A stretch of DNA of 64,000 bases from Steinernema hermaphroditum (lineage: Eukaryota > Nematoda > Chromadorea > Rhabditida > Steinernematidae): assembly GCA_030435675.1 (NCBI GenBank), contig CM059625.1, positions 8,494,001 through 8,558,000 of the forward strand, written 5' to 3'. The position numbers were made by a program, and so were the translations under genes. The stretch's first letter is position 1; each line of letters opens with the position of its first letter. Shown here piece after piece: positions 24,266-36,842 of this stretch. The notes under the pieces were generated by a model. It saw nothing but the letters and a program-made list of their open reading frames with translations, searched no databases and was not told where the DNA came from.

Positions 24266-26182
24266 TCTTGATCAAGACTGCATCAAGACAGCTCTAGAAA
24301 AGTGAGATTAAACCAGCAAAATTAAACCAGTACATAGATCAGCTGCAGTGTATTAAAGTGGCAGTCTAAATGCTCCATGAAGCAAGAGGGCAAGCAGAAA
24401 CAATGGAGAGGGTATGTTTGTTTAGTATGATACCTCAGCGCTCCTCTTCTCGCTGTCGGTGGACATCAGGCAAACGGATTATATCGGCTTGATGGCCTAT
24501 TAGTCGATTTGTACCATCTAGTTTGGCTTAATCAAATTTTCAACTGTTGTCACTGAGAAATTAAAAAGGAAGTTTTCTGGGGGGAGGAGGATATATGAAT
24601 TTAAAAACAGAAGCAGACAGAACAATTACTAGAATAAAAAAAAACCTACCGTAGTCTTGCCAGTTCAGAAGGGGAAAGAATCGTCTGGCAGATGTAAAAC
24701 AAAGGGCGAGTACTTAACTGCTGTCTGTTGGTCGACGGATATGAACGAATCAGTACCCGCAGTGAGCACGACATCTTAATGAGCCGAGGTGTGACGATTT
24801 TGAAGCACCGCGACGAGAGGAAAACACTTCTGCAAGGAGGGTTACGCGATAAACTGATGTTTCGCCCGAACATTTGAGATAAAATGTATATATGTCGAGT
24901 TCTAAAGGACTCTATGTATGGATCAGAGTCATTGCAGGAAATTTGCCACATTGACTCATTTTTTTGCACTGCTGATGGAAAAGCGGACTCTGGATGTGAT
25001 GTATAGGTATTGTTGAGAGGTCAATGAAGTAGAGCTTTAAGGTTGTCATAAAAGAACCCTAAATGCAATTTGAATGATAACTGTGGGAGAACTGTGACAA
25101 AATTATGGTTTAGTTAGTGGTTTGGGAGTCTTGCGCCAATACCCCCATTCAAATAGAAAATCACTTAACAGCACAAAGCAGAGGCCTAAATTCATCCATG
25201 GTCTTGCTTGGTCATGCATTCGTTTCGATTGCAGAGTTCTCCCTGTAGCGCATTCCCGATGAGTGCTTTATGCACAATGTAATTTGGCAAATGAAGTGCC
25301 ACAAGAAAGCCGACCCTTGCACTTTGCTCTAAACCGAATCGATGCCATTTAGTTGGGTTTGTGCATCAAATGCAATACAGCATGTGTCTGGCACATGAGG
25401 GACAACAAGTCTCATAAGCATTTCGATTTCCTCTGAAGCGTATGACCATCTGCCTCTGGGTGCTTTAGCGCTTCTTCACATAAAGCCATGCAAATTTGGG
25501 ATGGATCCGCATCAAGCCCACAAAGAGAAAGTGTTCCTTTGCATAGACTGGTTAAACTCAATATATAGCTCAGTGCCACTGCGTCCTCGAGGGCATACTT
25601 CGTCTGCCGCTTCGTCTGCCAGCACGCTGACGACATGATCAACAGTTCCGCTTGTTTCCAACCTGCCTTAGGTGAGTTCATAAAGAAAAGACAAGCGCGG
25701 GCTGTTCTCCGTCTCCTTCATCGATTTCCGATCGCCTCGCAATACTGGGCTTATGCATGAGTTATTATTCCCTCCGGTGGCAAACTAATCTTAATTACCA
25801 ACACGCAGCCCCCTTCTCACGGCATTGTGCCAAGGTGGCGATTAAAGAACAGCCTGCGCACCTTAAGCCTCCGATTTGCACACCCTTCCTCGACATCCCG
25901 CCGTTATAGCACTGTGTTGCGGTGCTCTCAACAGAAATTAACTCTGCAGTCATCAGCTACACTCGGCATTTTTGGAGGAATAAACAAAGATTCGCCTTTC
26001 CTCCCATTCAGTTAATCTTGTAGAGCGGTTGGACCGGGTGGCACGCGCATATTTCTAGCTGACAAACAGCGTTTGAGCCGCAGAGAACCTATTGCCCGCA
26101 GTTGCCTTATTTGTCTCGAAGCGTTTTCGCCTCATACTCAGCCGTTCTAGGAGTGTCAATTTTGAACATCTCGCCTGCATCG
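24266..26182. other. intergenic region with one weak Cys-rich frame
   Basis: Mostly non-coding. A minus-strand frame at 25412-25681 encodes an 89-codon Cys-containing stretch and is discussed as a finding. Another minus frame at 24646-24969 has no recognisable features. I call no gene. Confidence 0.4.
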
Positions 26183-26933
26183 ATGAGTGAGCACGAGTTG
26201 AAACAGAAAGCGGAGCAGAAGCTGCAGACCGTCACGGACCCCGTGGAGAAACTGCGCTACACGTGCCTCAGACGCGGAGCAGCTGGGATCAAGGAGTTGG
26301 GAAGGTCTTGCGCGAATTGTGTTGGCAGCGCTATTGCTTGATTTCAGAGCGTTCCGTATTATGGACGATAACGAGAACAGGACTTTGGACATGGCGGAGT
26401 TCACTAAAGGAGTTCGCGATTTCGGAGTGAAAATCAAGGACTCCGAAATTAAGGACGTCTTCGACCGTATCGATAAGGACAAATCCGGAACCATCAACTT
26501 CGATGAATTCCTTATCGCTCTGCGGGTAAGCGAAGCTATAGCTACAATACCCAACGTTCAACGCCACATTCAGCCACCGATGTCTCAGGCTCGCCTGAAT
26601 CTTGTCGACAAGGCTTTCCAGAAACTTGACAAAACGGGCGACGGCGTGGTCACTGTTGCCGACATGGAAGGTGTCTATGAGCACCGACGTCATCCACAGT
26701 ACATTTCTGGTGAGAAGACAAAAGAACAGATCTTCCAGCAGTTCCTGAACAATTTTGAAATTGGTGGACACGTTGACGGAAAGGTTAGTGGACGCAACGG
26801 CATTTGGTATGTTGCGGTACACTACTATCAGGTGACAAAGGAGGAATTCGTTAACTATTACTCCGGAATAAGCGCTGCCATTGACACGGACATCTATTTC
26901 GATCTGATGATGCGCAACTCGTGGAAACTTTGA
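26183..26933 (+). CDS. calcyphosin-like EF-hand protein
   Basis: Four exons (26183-26304, 26348-26525, 26574-26783, 26832-26933), about 203 residues, starting MSEHELKQKAEQKL. The family block DPVEKLRYTCLRRGAAGIKE is followed by four EF-hands. Loops visible are DDNENRTLDMAEF, DKDKSGTINFDEF and DKTGDGVVTVADM; the last, VDGKVTKEEFVNYYSGISAA, is followed by IDTDIYFDLMMRNSW. This matches calcyphosin/CAPSL in order and length (about 190-210 residues). It is a cytosolic calcium sensor of unclear target. An ATG 27 codons upstream is in frame, but the calcyphosin homology begins at the chosen one. Confidence 0.92.
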
Positions 26934-28342
26934 CTTCTTAATGCTGTATGTCTATGTATTTGTGTTCTAGTTTAATGACCGTAAATAACATATCGCAAAT
27001 AAGCGTATGATAATGTAACGTTTGCCAATGTGCTTGTGGTAGAATAAAAGTCTCCGGAAATTGCTTCAAATTAATGAAAGTTCCTTTGGCCAAAATAAAT
27101 GAACGATTGTTTGTGCATCTCGTCGGGTCCACCGTTTCCATTGGCCCCCTTAGTGCATTAATTAAAAGTTTTTGAAGTTGACGGAGCATTTCGGTCAACA
27201 TGTCGAACGCGGAACGGATTTCACTGCATGTTAGGCAAAAAAGTGCCCAAGATCACTACAGCTGCCTTCTTCGTACTTCTCATTACTTGTTTAAACTAGC
27301 TTTATTTAACCGCAATGCGTCAGAATGTGGACAACGTTTGTCTTTGTTCACTGTTTTGTGAATATTTTTCATAGCGTCATAAAGGAAGGAAATTCATGTT
27401 CAGCTCCGCTTCGCCCGGCTAAGGAGGCTGTGTCTAATTGGACGAGGTCTGCCCTAGAGTCAAAGGCCTCGCATTGCCCGGAGTCGTGGTTCAGCGATCA
27501 ATGGAACGCGATCTCCTGGTCGCACAAATTTTTCATCTGAGGCACCTCTTACCTTCTGACGCATTAGAGAAGAAGGTCTTTTCGAAATGAGCTCATAGAC
27601 TGATTCCTCAAAACCGCCAATTACTTATCAGCGTGAATTGTTGAGCGCGTGATGTATTGTATACTCGCTGCCTGTTTATCCCGCATTTCAATATCTAAAA
27701 TTTAACGAGCACGTATATCGTCTTTGTTTCTGTTGAAAACGTTTCTTGTCCGCTCCCGTCGTGCGTCGAGTCACCTCGTCTGTCTCCGGCACTCAAACCT
27801 CTTCTGAGTGAGTTTTTTGCAGCTGTCTAATGAATAATTCGATTATGACGGCCGATCGTACTGCTTTGTCCGGTTTTGTGACGTCCACGCATCTGACAAA
27901 CTAGGTGTCCTCATATTTAGTTGAGATCAACAATCAACGAAAAACACTTTCGTTGGCTATCTACCTCAAAGCGATCAAGCGTATGACATGTAAAAGTGCG
28001 TGGATTCTGACGTTAGATCACTCTGCCGATTACAAAGGCACTCGATGCGCCTTCACAAATGGTTCGGAAACGTTACTCATTCAAGCCGCACTTTTTGATG
28101 ACTCCTTTCTCCTTGATTTGTACGCGTAGACGTTTAGGGTCACGAGTCGTTGCCAACGACTCTTCTGACATTTACACCAATATTCGCCATCTAATTAAGA
28201 GCTACCTTGAGATGACCGTGCCGTTTCAGTAATTCTGTTACGGGTCACATTCTTTGTGTCCGTAACGTGTTAACACATCGCTTCATAGTAACGCTTCGAA
28301 CGTGTTCAGAGGGTTGAGTACTCTACTTGATTGTCTCTTCGA
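26934..28342. other. intergenic region, no supported gene
   Basis: Contains the 3' flank of the calcyphosin-like gene and the 5' flank of the GPCR. Small frames only. Confidence 0.5.
27043..27048 (+). terminator. AATAAA polyadenylation signal of the calcyphosin-like gene
   Basis: aataaa about 110 nt after the TGA at 26931-26933. Confidence 0.55.
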
Positions 28343-29980
28343 ATGGAGATCACCAGCAGCGATCCGTGCGATCGTCTAATTTACGCCAATGCTACCATCA
28401 CTAGCTACGTCCACAGTATACTGGGCGATCGGTGTGCTCCGGTAAGCGAGTGTAGTGCAAGCGCACTCTGAGTGCAAGTTCCAGAAGTCCGCGGCTATCC
28501 CCAGTGTAGCCATGTACTCTATCTTGCTCATTCTCGGACTTTTTGGCAACGCGTGTACCATAATCGTCATAATGAAAAACAAAAGTATGCACACGCCAAC
28601 CAACTTCTATTTGATGAGCCTCGCCACTTCCGATGTCCTGATGCTTCTCCTCGGTTTGAACTTATGCAGTACTTTTCAGATCATTACTCATTTCAGGATT
28701 ACCAATGGAACTTTACGACGCAATCAATGTGATTTACCCCTACCCCTTCAGCGAGGACATCTGCAAATTGCGGGCATTCCTGACTGAGTTTACCAGTTAT
28801 GCGTCAGTTCTAACGATTCTCTGCTTTTCGGTGGAACGATGGCTCGCGATCTGGTAGCTGTGTTCTTCCAAAACGAATGTCATTTTATATTTCAGCTTTC
28901 CCCTAAAATCAAAGAGTTTCTCAAGCTTTGGCAGAGCGGGAATGATTATATTTTGCGTTTGGATGATTTCGTTCATCGCAGCGCTTCCAATGGCCTTTCT
29001 TGTTGTGCTCAACAGAGTACCCCTTCCCGACTTTGCAATGAATCAACCGTGGACATACCTGGTAACCCCATCGCTCAATAACGGGGCAGATAAAAAAACT
29101 GTTAAGGTGACCGACGATGGTCTCACAATACGCGGCACCGACCTTTGTGGAATGGACTTTTTAAAGCAAGCGGAGCAGAACATTATAATATACTTTGCGT
29201 TCATAGTTTTCTTTTTGCTTCCAGGTTACGCTTCCATCCAAGGCATCCATCAATTACAAAAGCCCTTTTAGCCCTATTAATAACGTCCGCATATTGCCAC
29301 ATATTTATTCGCCTCAAAAACATTGATTCGTGTTTTGGTAAGAGTGTGCGACTTGTGCAGGTTACGGACAAGCAAGAACGAACGCGACGATCTGTTCTGA
29401 AGGTCCTTGGTAAGTCTATTGTCCTTAGCAAAGATTTACCGCCAATATCTGTACAGTGGCCGTTGTCGTTTCCTTCTTCCTCTGCTGGTTCCCATTCCAT
29501 CTGCAACGCCTTCTATCCATCAACATGACTGAATCAAACAGCTCACCAGCAATGCACAACATTTTCATATCACTTTTCTATTTATCAGGTAACTCACCAC
29601 TTCCCATAACCGATGAAAGTTTGCTTTCAGGCTTCTGCTACTACTCCAACTCCGCTAGCAATCCAATACTCTACAACATATTCTCAGGAAGATACAGATC
29701 AGCATTCTGCCACACAATTCTGGGGGAGCGAATCACAGCGAAGTACGTGGCATCGGCGTCATTTGTTGAGAGAGGAGTGAATCAGCGACTTGCTGGCTCT
29801 AAAATTCCTCTGATCCAACGGGCTAAAACCGAACGGAACTTCGGTTCGAACACTTTTCCGCCCGTGAAGTCATCGTCTTTCCAAGGGGTCGTGTACAGCG
29901 CAAGGGGAAAGGACAAACGACACAAGAATTCGCTGACCGACCTCACCCTACAGGTCCAAGTGCTGCGCGAACATCACTGA
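28343..29980 (+). CDS. neuromedin-U/pyrokinin-type neuropeptide GPCR
   Basis: Rhodopsin-family seven-helix receptor, about nine exons. N-terminus MEITSSDPCDRLIYANATIT has one N-glycosylation site. TM1 SILLILGLFGNACTIIVIM; TM2 NFYLMSLATSDVLMLLLG; an extracellular Cys at EDICKLRAF; TM3 end VERWLAICFPLKS in place of DRY; TM6 FFLCWFPFHLQRLL; TM7 YYSNSASNPILYNIFSGRYR. The ERWxAICxPL...S and NPILYNxxS combination is characteristic of NMU/pyrokinin/CAPA receptors, whose ligands in invertebrates end in PRXamide. The second extracellular loop is unusually long, and the C-tail is basic and Ser-rich. The ligand in this species cannot be told from the sequence. Confidence 0.87.
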
Positions 29981-30201
29981 TAATGCAAGGTTTTATGTAC
30001 TTCTGTGATCTCTTATTTGTGTGCGGATTACTGATCACCTTATATCGACAAAGTTTCCATTTGACAAACATTTCAACGAAGATCCCGATCTGACCCAAAT
30101 TGAATTATGTACACAGTCATCAAGGCGCATCCCGCAAAACGATTCGACGCATTTTCATCCTTTGTTTTCGTATCGTCTCTGAAGATATATTCATTCCATG
30201 G

Positions 30202-30208
30202 TATAAAA
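30202..30208 (+). promoter_or_regulatory. TATA box of the DB-module gene
   Basis: tataaaa lies 66 bp before the ATG at 30274, with the intervening leader unspliced. Confidence 0.5.
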
Positions 30209-30273
30209 GTTTTTCTATTTGCCCTTCCCCTATTTACTACAAAGAACGCGTCATACTTCAGTGTATCGTTACA

Positions 30274-30991
30274 ATGTTGCTAAAGGCTATTGTCCTGTTT
30301 ACCAGCTTGAATTGTCTTTGGCACATCTGCAACGCTGTGCTCAGCGAGACACAGCTAAGAAGCATCTGTCCTAAAGATCCAGAATTCTGCGCCAAGAAAG
30401 CTGTTCAGGTTTGTAAATCAGAAGACGAAGAACACGGTCCAGTCATGTTTTAGGGCGAGTGCTACGGCAAATCACTGAAATCGAATGTGCTAAAGAAAAA
30501 GTGTTCATGTTCTTGTGACTCAGTAATACATGAGAGAATCCAGAAATGTTGCAAGACGGTAGGCCCCCCTGAGATGAAATTCTGCTTGCCGCTTTGTGGC
30601 TACAACACTACAGTAGAAGCGGTACGCGTGGAGATACGGTCTTTTGCTTAAACTTGTCTTGCAGCTTGGCAGCAGTTTAGGTGTGAAATGCGTCTCCCAG
30701 CTGACAACGTGGGCATACTGCGCTGCTGATGCGAACGACAACACCGAATGCTGCAAAACGAAAGGTACCGAGCAAAGATGTTATCCATTCAACATTTCAC
30801 TCTCAGGTGTAAGCAGCGAATGTCTCAGCTTTTGTAAGGGAGATGTTCCAACTTGCGACGTACAGAGCATCTTCTCCTACCAACCCTGTTTAAAGAATAT
30901 CAAATCTATCATCGAATGCCAGGTGGAAAACTTGAAGCCGGAACCCAGATGGGATGCCGAATGGACGGCGCCATGCGATTGGGAAGAATAG
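30274..30991 (+). CDS. secreted DB-module cysteine-rich protein
   Basis: Three exons (introns after GCTGTTCAG near 30408 and after GTAGAAGCG near 30620). Signal peptide MLLKAIVLFTSLNCLWHICNA. The body has evenly spaced cysteines: KKKCSCSCDSVIHERIQKCC, then KFCLPLCGYNTT, KCVSQLTTWAYC, NTECCKTKG, SECLSFCKG. The CC...CLPLC...C...CC...C..FC spacing matches the nematode DB module (Pfam DB), an extracellular domain of unknown function, often in epidermal or secreted proteins. One DB copy is present after a short Cys-containing N-region. A TATA box sits upstream. It converges with the coiled-coil gene, 146 bp away. Confidence 0.85.
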
Positions 30992-31137
30992 GCCATGTCA
31001 TTGAATATCTTTATTTCTAGCTTTCATTGCTATTAATCATCTTCGTGGTTTCTAATAAGAGAATCTGCTTGATTTTCGCGTGAACTTTGATCGTGCTTCC
31101 ACTGAACATCAACATCATCCAACATAAGCGAGACACA

Positions 31138-32433
31138 TCAAACCGTTTCCAATTCTCTTGTGTGTTGTTTTACCATTTCCCCCAATTGTTTGATTTCGAC
31201 AGCAGAGGAAAGTGATTCGCTGATTGCAGTTCTGCAATGTGAACTTGTTTTAAAAAGTCTTACCTCCTCGAAACAAACCTCATTTGATTCAGTTCACTAG
31301 TAAGCGCTATCATAAAGTTACAATCATTTGTTTGTTTTGCGAGTCTAGAAAAACATTACAGAAAAGCTTTCTAGACTTACGGTTGGGATGCTTCCGCATC
31401 TGTAGAGCTTGTTAATGAGTCTTGTGGCGAAAATGAGCGCTTGTTTTCTTTCAGGACCTATATACCATATTTCATAAATCTATATTTGCATTTGCCATAC
31501 CTTGTTCTCATCTTCCAAGGACCGCATTTTCGCCTGGAGATTCACTCTCTCCTCAAGAAGAACGTCGCAATAGGAACGAAGTTCCTTCAACGTATCAATC
31601 AGATTACTTTCGTTTTGCTGCAACCGTGCGATAGTCTATGCGGAAACGTTATTTTACATTATGTCGCTTCCTGAAAACTGACCTGTAAAAGATTGTCCCT
31701 CTCTTCGCTATGTTCTTGTTTGACCAAAATATAGTCATTTTTTAGAGTTGAATAACTACGATACAGAAAACTGATAAGATCCACATCCGAATGGCGACCG
31801 TTATATCCCATTGTCGACCTGGGGCGACACAATATGCCAGGCTCAATAAGCCAACGAAGCACATTGTATCCATAGCAACATAAGCAACCTTTCCCTACGG
31901 CGACTGTGAATGGGTCAACGAAGCGATGGTAGGCCCCTAGGAAATCGACTGGCAATGATACATAACAAGGTATGACACGCCGATTAAACAGAAAATTTGT
32001 GTGTATGGAGATCTACACGTGTTGATTGCAACGCGCACGGTTTTGTCTGCTATGAATCGGTTTATTATAGACAAGAAAATGTTCAAAACTGCATTGTTTT
32101 TTTCCTTGGATACCCCTAATTCTAATTGATTTTCTAACATCTCTAAACGATTTTCAGCCCAATCGACGTGTGACACATTTCCCCTCAGAGTAGTGATTAG
32201 AACGGAGGAGCAAGCACCAATAGGCTTTTGTAGCACTCTTTTATCGCTGCTGATGTTAGGTAGTAATTTTTGCTTATTTCTGTATATGAAAACTGTCGTA
32301 TAACTTTCGACTTGAAATTTTAACTGCGAGAAAAAAGTTCTAAAAAGAAGCCAGAATAGCCGGCCCGTTCACCTTCATTCGGAGTGTCGTTGATGTGCAG
32401 GCGGGCCAATTGCAAAGCGATAATCAGACTCAT
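31138..32433 (-). CDS. unidentified coiled-coil protein
   Basis: Model built from about eight exons: start MSLIIALQLARLHINDTP (32373-32433), a 30-nt exon (32294-32323), a piece ending MLENQLELG, then ISIHTNFLFN...FLGAYHRFVDPF...YGYNVLRWLIE, which is open across the whole exon. The C-terminal half is a coiled coil (KNDYILVKQEHSEERDNLLQ, TIARLQQNESNLIDTLKELR, LQAKMRSLEDENK), followed by a Ser-rich linker and a second short helix (VEIKQLGEMVKQHTREL). The helix-rich N-region before a coiled coil is reminiscent of RUN-domain adaptors, but I cannot confirm that. The coiled-coil exons are well supported; the N-terminal exons are tentative. Confidence 0.5.
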
Positions 32434-32826
32434 TTGACGTTCAAAGGGTTTACGAGGTCAGGTTTGCGTATCAGCAGTCGTGAACCTATTTCTGTGCAGA
32501 ATTGTAGCTCGATGCATATCGTTCTGATTAGCAGTAATTGCGCGTAGTGAAGGTTTCCCAAAGAATTGATACTGTAGACCGTGTCACGCGAAGCAACGGC
32601 AAGACCACGGTTGACTCAATCGGATCGAGTAACCACCGACTAAATCCCGTAAAAAATAATTTATTATCACCATAACCTAACAGAACAATAATAGAAATTC
32701 AGAAACAGTTCATCCAAAAACAACTAGTAAGAAACACATAAGTTAAATGAGTATATACCAGCGAAGCTCTCCGGAAATATTCTCTATCACAGATGTCCAC
32801 CACGGTAATGAAATGGTGATTATATC

Positions 32827-35800
32827 TTATTTCGTTTCGTGCTCTCTAACGTCTTCGATATTGCCTTCCTCTTCCACATTTCCAGTGTTAGCGTTTCCGT
32901 GCGGAATTTGTTGTGGGGTCTCAAGAGGAAGGGATGAATTTCGAGAATCACCTTGTGTATGCTTATAAAACGAGTCCGTCGACTGGATCAAGCCTGAAAT
33001 GAATACAACTTAACAAATAACGAGAAAATACTAACCTATACCTGTATTAAGATCAAACGAACGCCCTCTGATGTTTTGCGCCTCCTTGTCCAAAGGTAAG
33101 AACCAATTATACAACGAACCCACCATAGGAAGTTGCCTCATTACACCCTGAAAACCATTGTGACAAATTTCTATGATTGAACATACTTCTTGTTGCAAGC
33201 GCATGTTTGTCTCTCTCTTGAGATCCTCATTAGCGGCTTGAATCCCTTGGCGGATGAGTTCCGCCAGACTATCCATGTACTGGAAGAGAAATGATTGCTT
33301 TTACTGTTGCCAAGCGATTACCTGCTGCGACTCCTCAATGGATTTTCCACGTTCAGCAACAAGGCCAGCAAGATCTTTCAAATCCTTTTCATCGGATAAC
33401 ATGCCGAATTTGATGCAACTGACACCCAAGTCTTCGCACTCTCCGGTGGAAAACGCAGAATCGGTGGAACGCAGTGAATGTACAACTTCAAGATTCAGAT
33501 GAGAAACCTAAAAAAATCACAATTTCAGAGAATATGCGCAAGCTTGTGATATATCCGAGTTCCGTTAAGTCTGCTTTGTAACTTAAGGAGCTCGTTTACA
33601 GTACATGCCAACAAAGTCATTACCTGCTGCTTCTGCTTGTCATTCCATGTATGTGGTTCAGCACCTTTAAGAATTGAGGGAACATAACTAATAACATGTG
33701 AATTACACAATGTCACACGGCGTGATTCTTACCACACTGCGCCAACGCCAGCCCACTTGCTAACTTTCATCGGACGCAAACCCGGAAATTTCGAAACAAT
33801 TTCAACAAACTGTTTCTTTGCGTTAACAGTAGAATCAATAATTTTCATAGACTGTTCAAGGTGCTTGATAAATTGTTGAACATGAGTCGCTTTCGTGGTA
33901 CAGGCTGAAAAACTGTTGTAAAAGTAAAGTCAGCGAAGGATAAACCAACAAGCGGCGTTTTCCAATGGGCAGAATCTGAACGCTAATCCAAAGGGTGCGC
34001 CCAAGTCAATTAGCTGGAGCCCAAGCTGTCGGCATTCGCTGAGCAGTCCTTGGCCAAGCTAAAAAACGTATTTTCACAAAAGATACTTAAGTATTTCTTT
34101 GTAACTAACCCAGGAATTCAAAGAGTCGACATAATCATCCAACAAATCTAAGTCTGGTCTCGAATTCGGTTCCGCCTGCGTTGAGTCCGACTCAACAGCT
34201 TCCTCCGCACGCTCAATCAGTTCTCCATCGGACTGACTTTCTGTGACCAAATCTCGATTTACATCGTCCACCTGAAAACGAAATCTTAAGTAAAAAATAG
34301 GACAACCGAAACCAACATGATTATCTTCGTGCGTGATATCGTGAAAGCATTTAAATGTTATCACAGTCGGAGCTGTGTAGATTCCCTTGTACACACGATC
34401 GGCATACTCAATAGGGTTGTCAAAACCAATTATGCGAATATCCTTGAAGCTTGAGAGGCCTTTCAGCATGATCTTGCTCTGTAACCAGTATTAAATGTTC
34501 GCTCGTTTTACAGCCTATAACTCACTAGGAAATAGGCATGTTCCAGCATCTCCGTAATGTAGTTTGAAGTCAAATACTGAGTAGTTACCCACCACGGTAG
34601 GCTCTCCAGCTTTTCATGGTAGGATGGTTTGTATAAATCCACCGGACGATATAACGTCTGAAAGGTGGTTCAGTGATGATTACGATGGTTAAACTCTTTT
34701 CTTACAAATATCGGAGCTGAAGGAATCCCCAACCACTTTGCAAGAGGGAAAGTGATGCTGTCCACTTGAGAAAGAACCTGAACAAGCGTTTCATTTGGTT
34801 CCTTCAGAGCGAGAGCGGCCACAGCCTAAAGTCAACAACAACATATTGCTTGTAACAATATCGTCTCTTAAACGTACATTCCCAACAACATGTATCCAAA
34901 ACGGGGCCGTTGAATTCCGAATCTCCAGTAGCTTGCTTATCATATCGTTATGGCCCAAGATAGCCGATCCAACAACACCAATAAGGAGAAGCGGTTTTTT
35001 TCCCTGCTTTAGGTCATCATCGATTCGAAGAGCAAACTTTTCATAATCCTAAAAATCGTTAGAAACAAACTAACTTCTTTGTTTATTAACATACGATTCT
35101 TCCCTCTACACATGACAAGGGATCGTCCTGTGCATCTAACACAACGACATCCGAAATACCGAACTCAGCCGCTACGTAGGATAAGATATCAATGTGAAGC
35201 GATGGAGTAACGTATATTACAGGAGCGCCCTAAAAGTACAGAATAATCCCATAGCAATCGAAGACACTTATAATATATACCTCTTCAGCGAATACGCGCC
35301 AACCTTTGACTGCGTATCTATTACCGTACCGTTCTCTTAGTGCCAAACGAATAGCATGACCTATTGCAATGAAAATATATTTAACATGCATATTTGAAAG
35401 CAAATCACACCTATTCCGGGACGAAAGGAAGCGAAAAGTGAGTGCTCCGAAGGATGGCAAAAGAGCTGTCCTGAAGGGAATCGGCACATCTGACTTAGTG
35501 AAACGGACGCATTTCCCGAGAGCCATGCAGCAACGCTTTGGCGATGATGCTGCCCCAGCAAATCAATGTAGCACTTTAGGCTTGCAGTAGTAACCAGAGT
35601 ACGGCCAAGTTCATTTAAACGTGGACTCGCTGTTGTAGTGGACGATGTAGAAAGGGATCTGTGAACAAACAGAACAATTGAGTAAAAGAATATAAATAGC
35701 GTACCGTGCTGCCGACAACTTTCTAGGGGGTGCGGTGTACGATGGAGAATTATCGTGACCGATCCACTCATCCGAAACAATGAGCTGCTCTAACTGGTAA

Positions 35801-36842
35801 AGAATAGGATTCATGAAACGCGTTCGGTCCCCAGGAGCGGAACGCGATCGTTCAGACACTGTCTAAAACAACTACGGATGACTTATCGAACGTAATAACA
35901 TAAATAAACCTCAGTTTGTGCTGACTCCCTATCTTCAAACATTGCACTGTCGGTAGAAGAAACGACTGAACTGTTCGATATAGAGACGGCAGTAACTTCC
36001 TTCTTGCCTTCAGCAAACGCTTTCCTGTAAACAACAGCAATGTACTGCAAAATGACATTCACAAGTATGAAAAAATTTGCATTAGCGCAAAGAAGGCGAG
36101 CTGTTAAACGGCATGCTGAAGTGGGTCCCGGGGGATATACCAAATCGGCGCGCGTCAGCAAAACAAATTTTCCAATTTCTTATGTTCTGCATTCTCCATT
36201 TCAAAATTATCTTCCGAAATTGTTTGGATTCCAAACCCTGGTTTTTAAAGACAGTCGTGCTATAACTCAAAATTTCAAACATACTTTTGTTGACAGTAGG
36301 AGCTTACCAGCACATCTTGTTCGCGCTTACACGAAAAAAGTCAGATTTTGTTGACCAGAACCGCACCTGTGTATCATGCGAGCTTCACACACACTCTCAA
36401 TTGTTGCAGTGCAGTGAATAAGGGCCACTAGCAATCTCAAACCACAAGTGGGGGATTACGTTAACCCCTTTCCGCTGTTTCAATTAACTTAAAAGAATTT
36501 AAAACAACGACGAGGATCATTTTACTTTTTTTCGTTAGTCGATAACAAACTGCAGGAAACGGCCGGCGAATTATTTATGCAACGCAATCCAATATCGCCC
36601 CATCAAAAAAGCCCATCACAAGGGCAAACACTACACACCCCTCTGAAAGTCCATCAAGTGTTCCTTAATATTCAGCTTTGGGACTTCCCATAAAACGGCA
36701 GCAGCGGAACTTTTATAATCGTGCAATATTACATTTCCGTTGTTGATTCCACACTAGAACGGTACCTGTTTAAAGTCAGATTGTTGACCATCTGATGAGC
36801 GTCCTTTAACGAGCTATGGAGATCGGTTCCATCATGACTCAT
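32827..36842 (-). CDS. PDXDC1-like PLP-decarboxylase-domain protein
   Basis: About eighteen exons starting MSHDGTDLHSSLKDAHQMVN. Homologous to group II PLP-dependent decarboxylases of the PDXDC1 branch. Visible blocks are CHPSEHSLFASFRPGIG, HAIRLALRERYGN, GAPVIYVTPSLHIDILSYVA, KKPLLLIGVVGSAILGHNDM, FWIHVVGNAVAALAL, FPLAKWLGIPSAPIFTLYRP and LESLPWWVTTQYL. The C-terminal half is helical and acidic (TESQSDGELIERAEEAVESD), ending NIEDVREHETK. PDXDC1 proteins have no established reaction and, in vertebrates, are linked to lipid traits. The segment FPLAKWLG replaces the HK of true decarboxylases, so I do not assign catalysis. Intron 1 (36025-36765) is 741 bp, far longer than the others. Confidence 0.85.

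Noticed and set aside
24646..24969. 107-codon minus frame upstream of the neprilysin gene
   Set aside because: No domain, no leader and no conserved motif.
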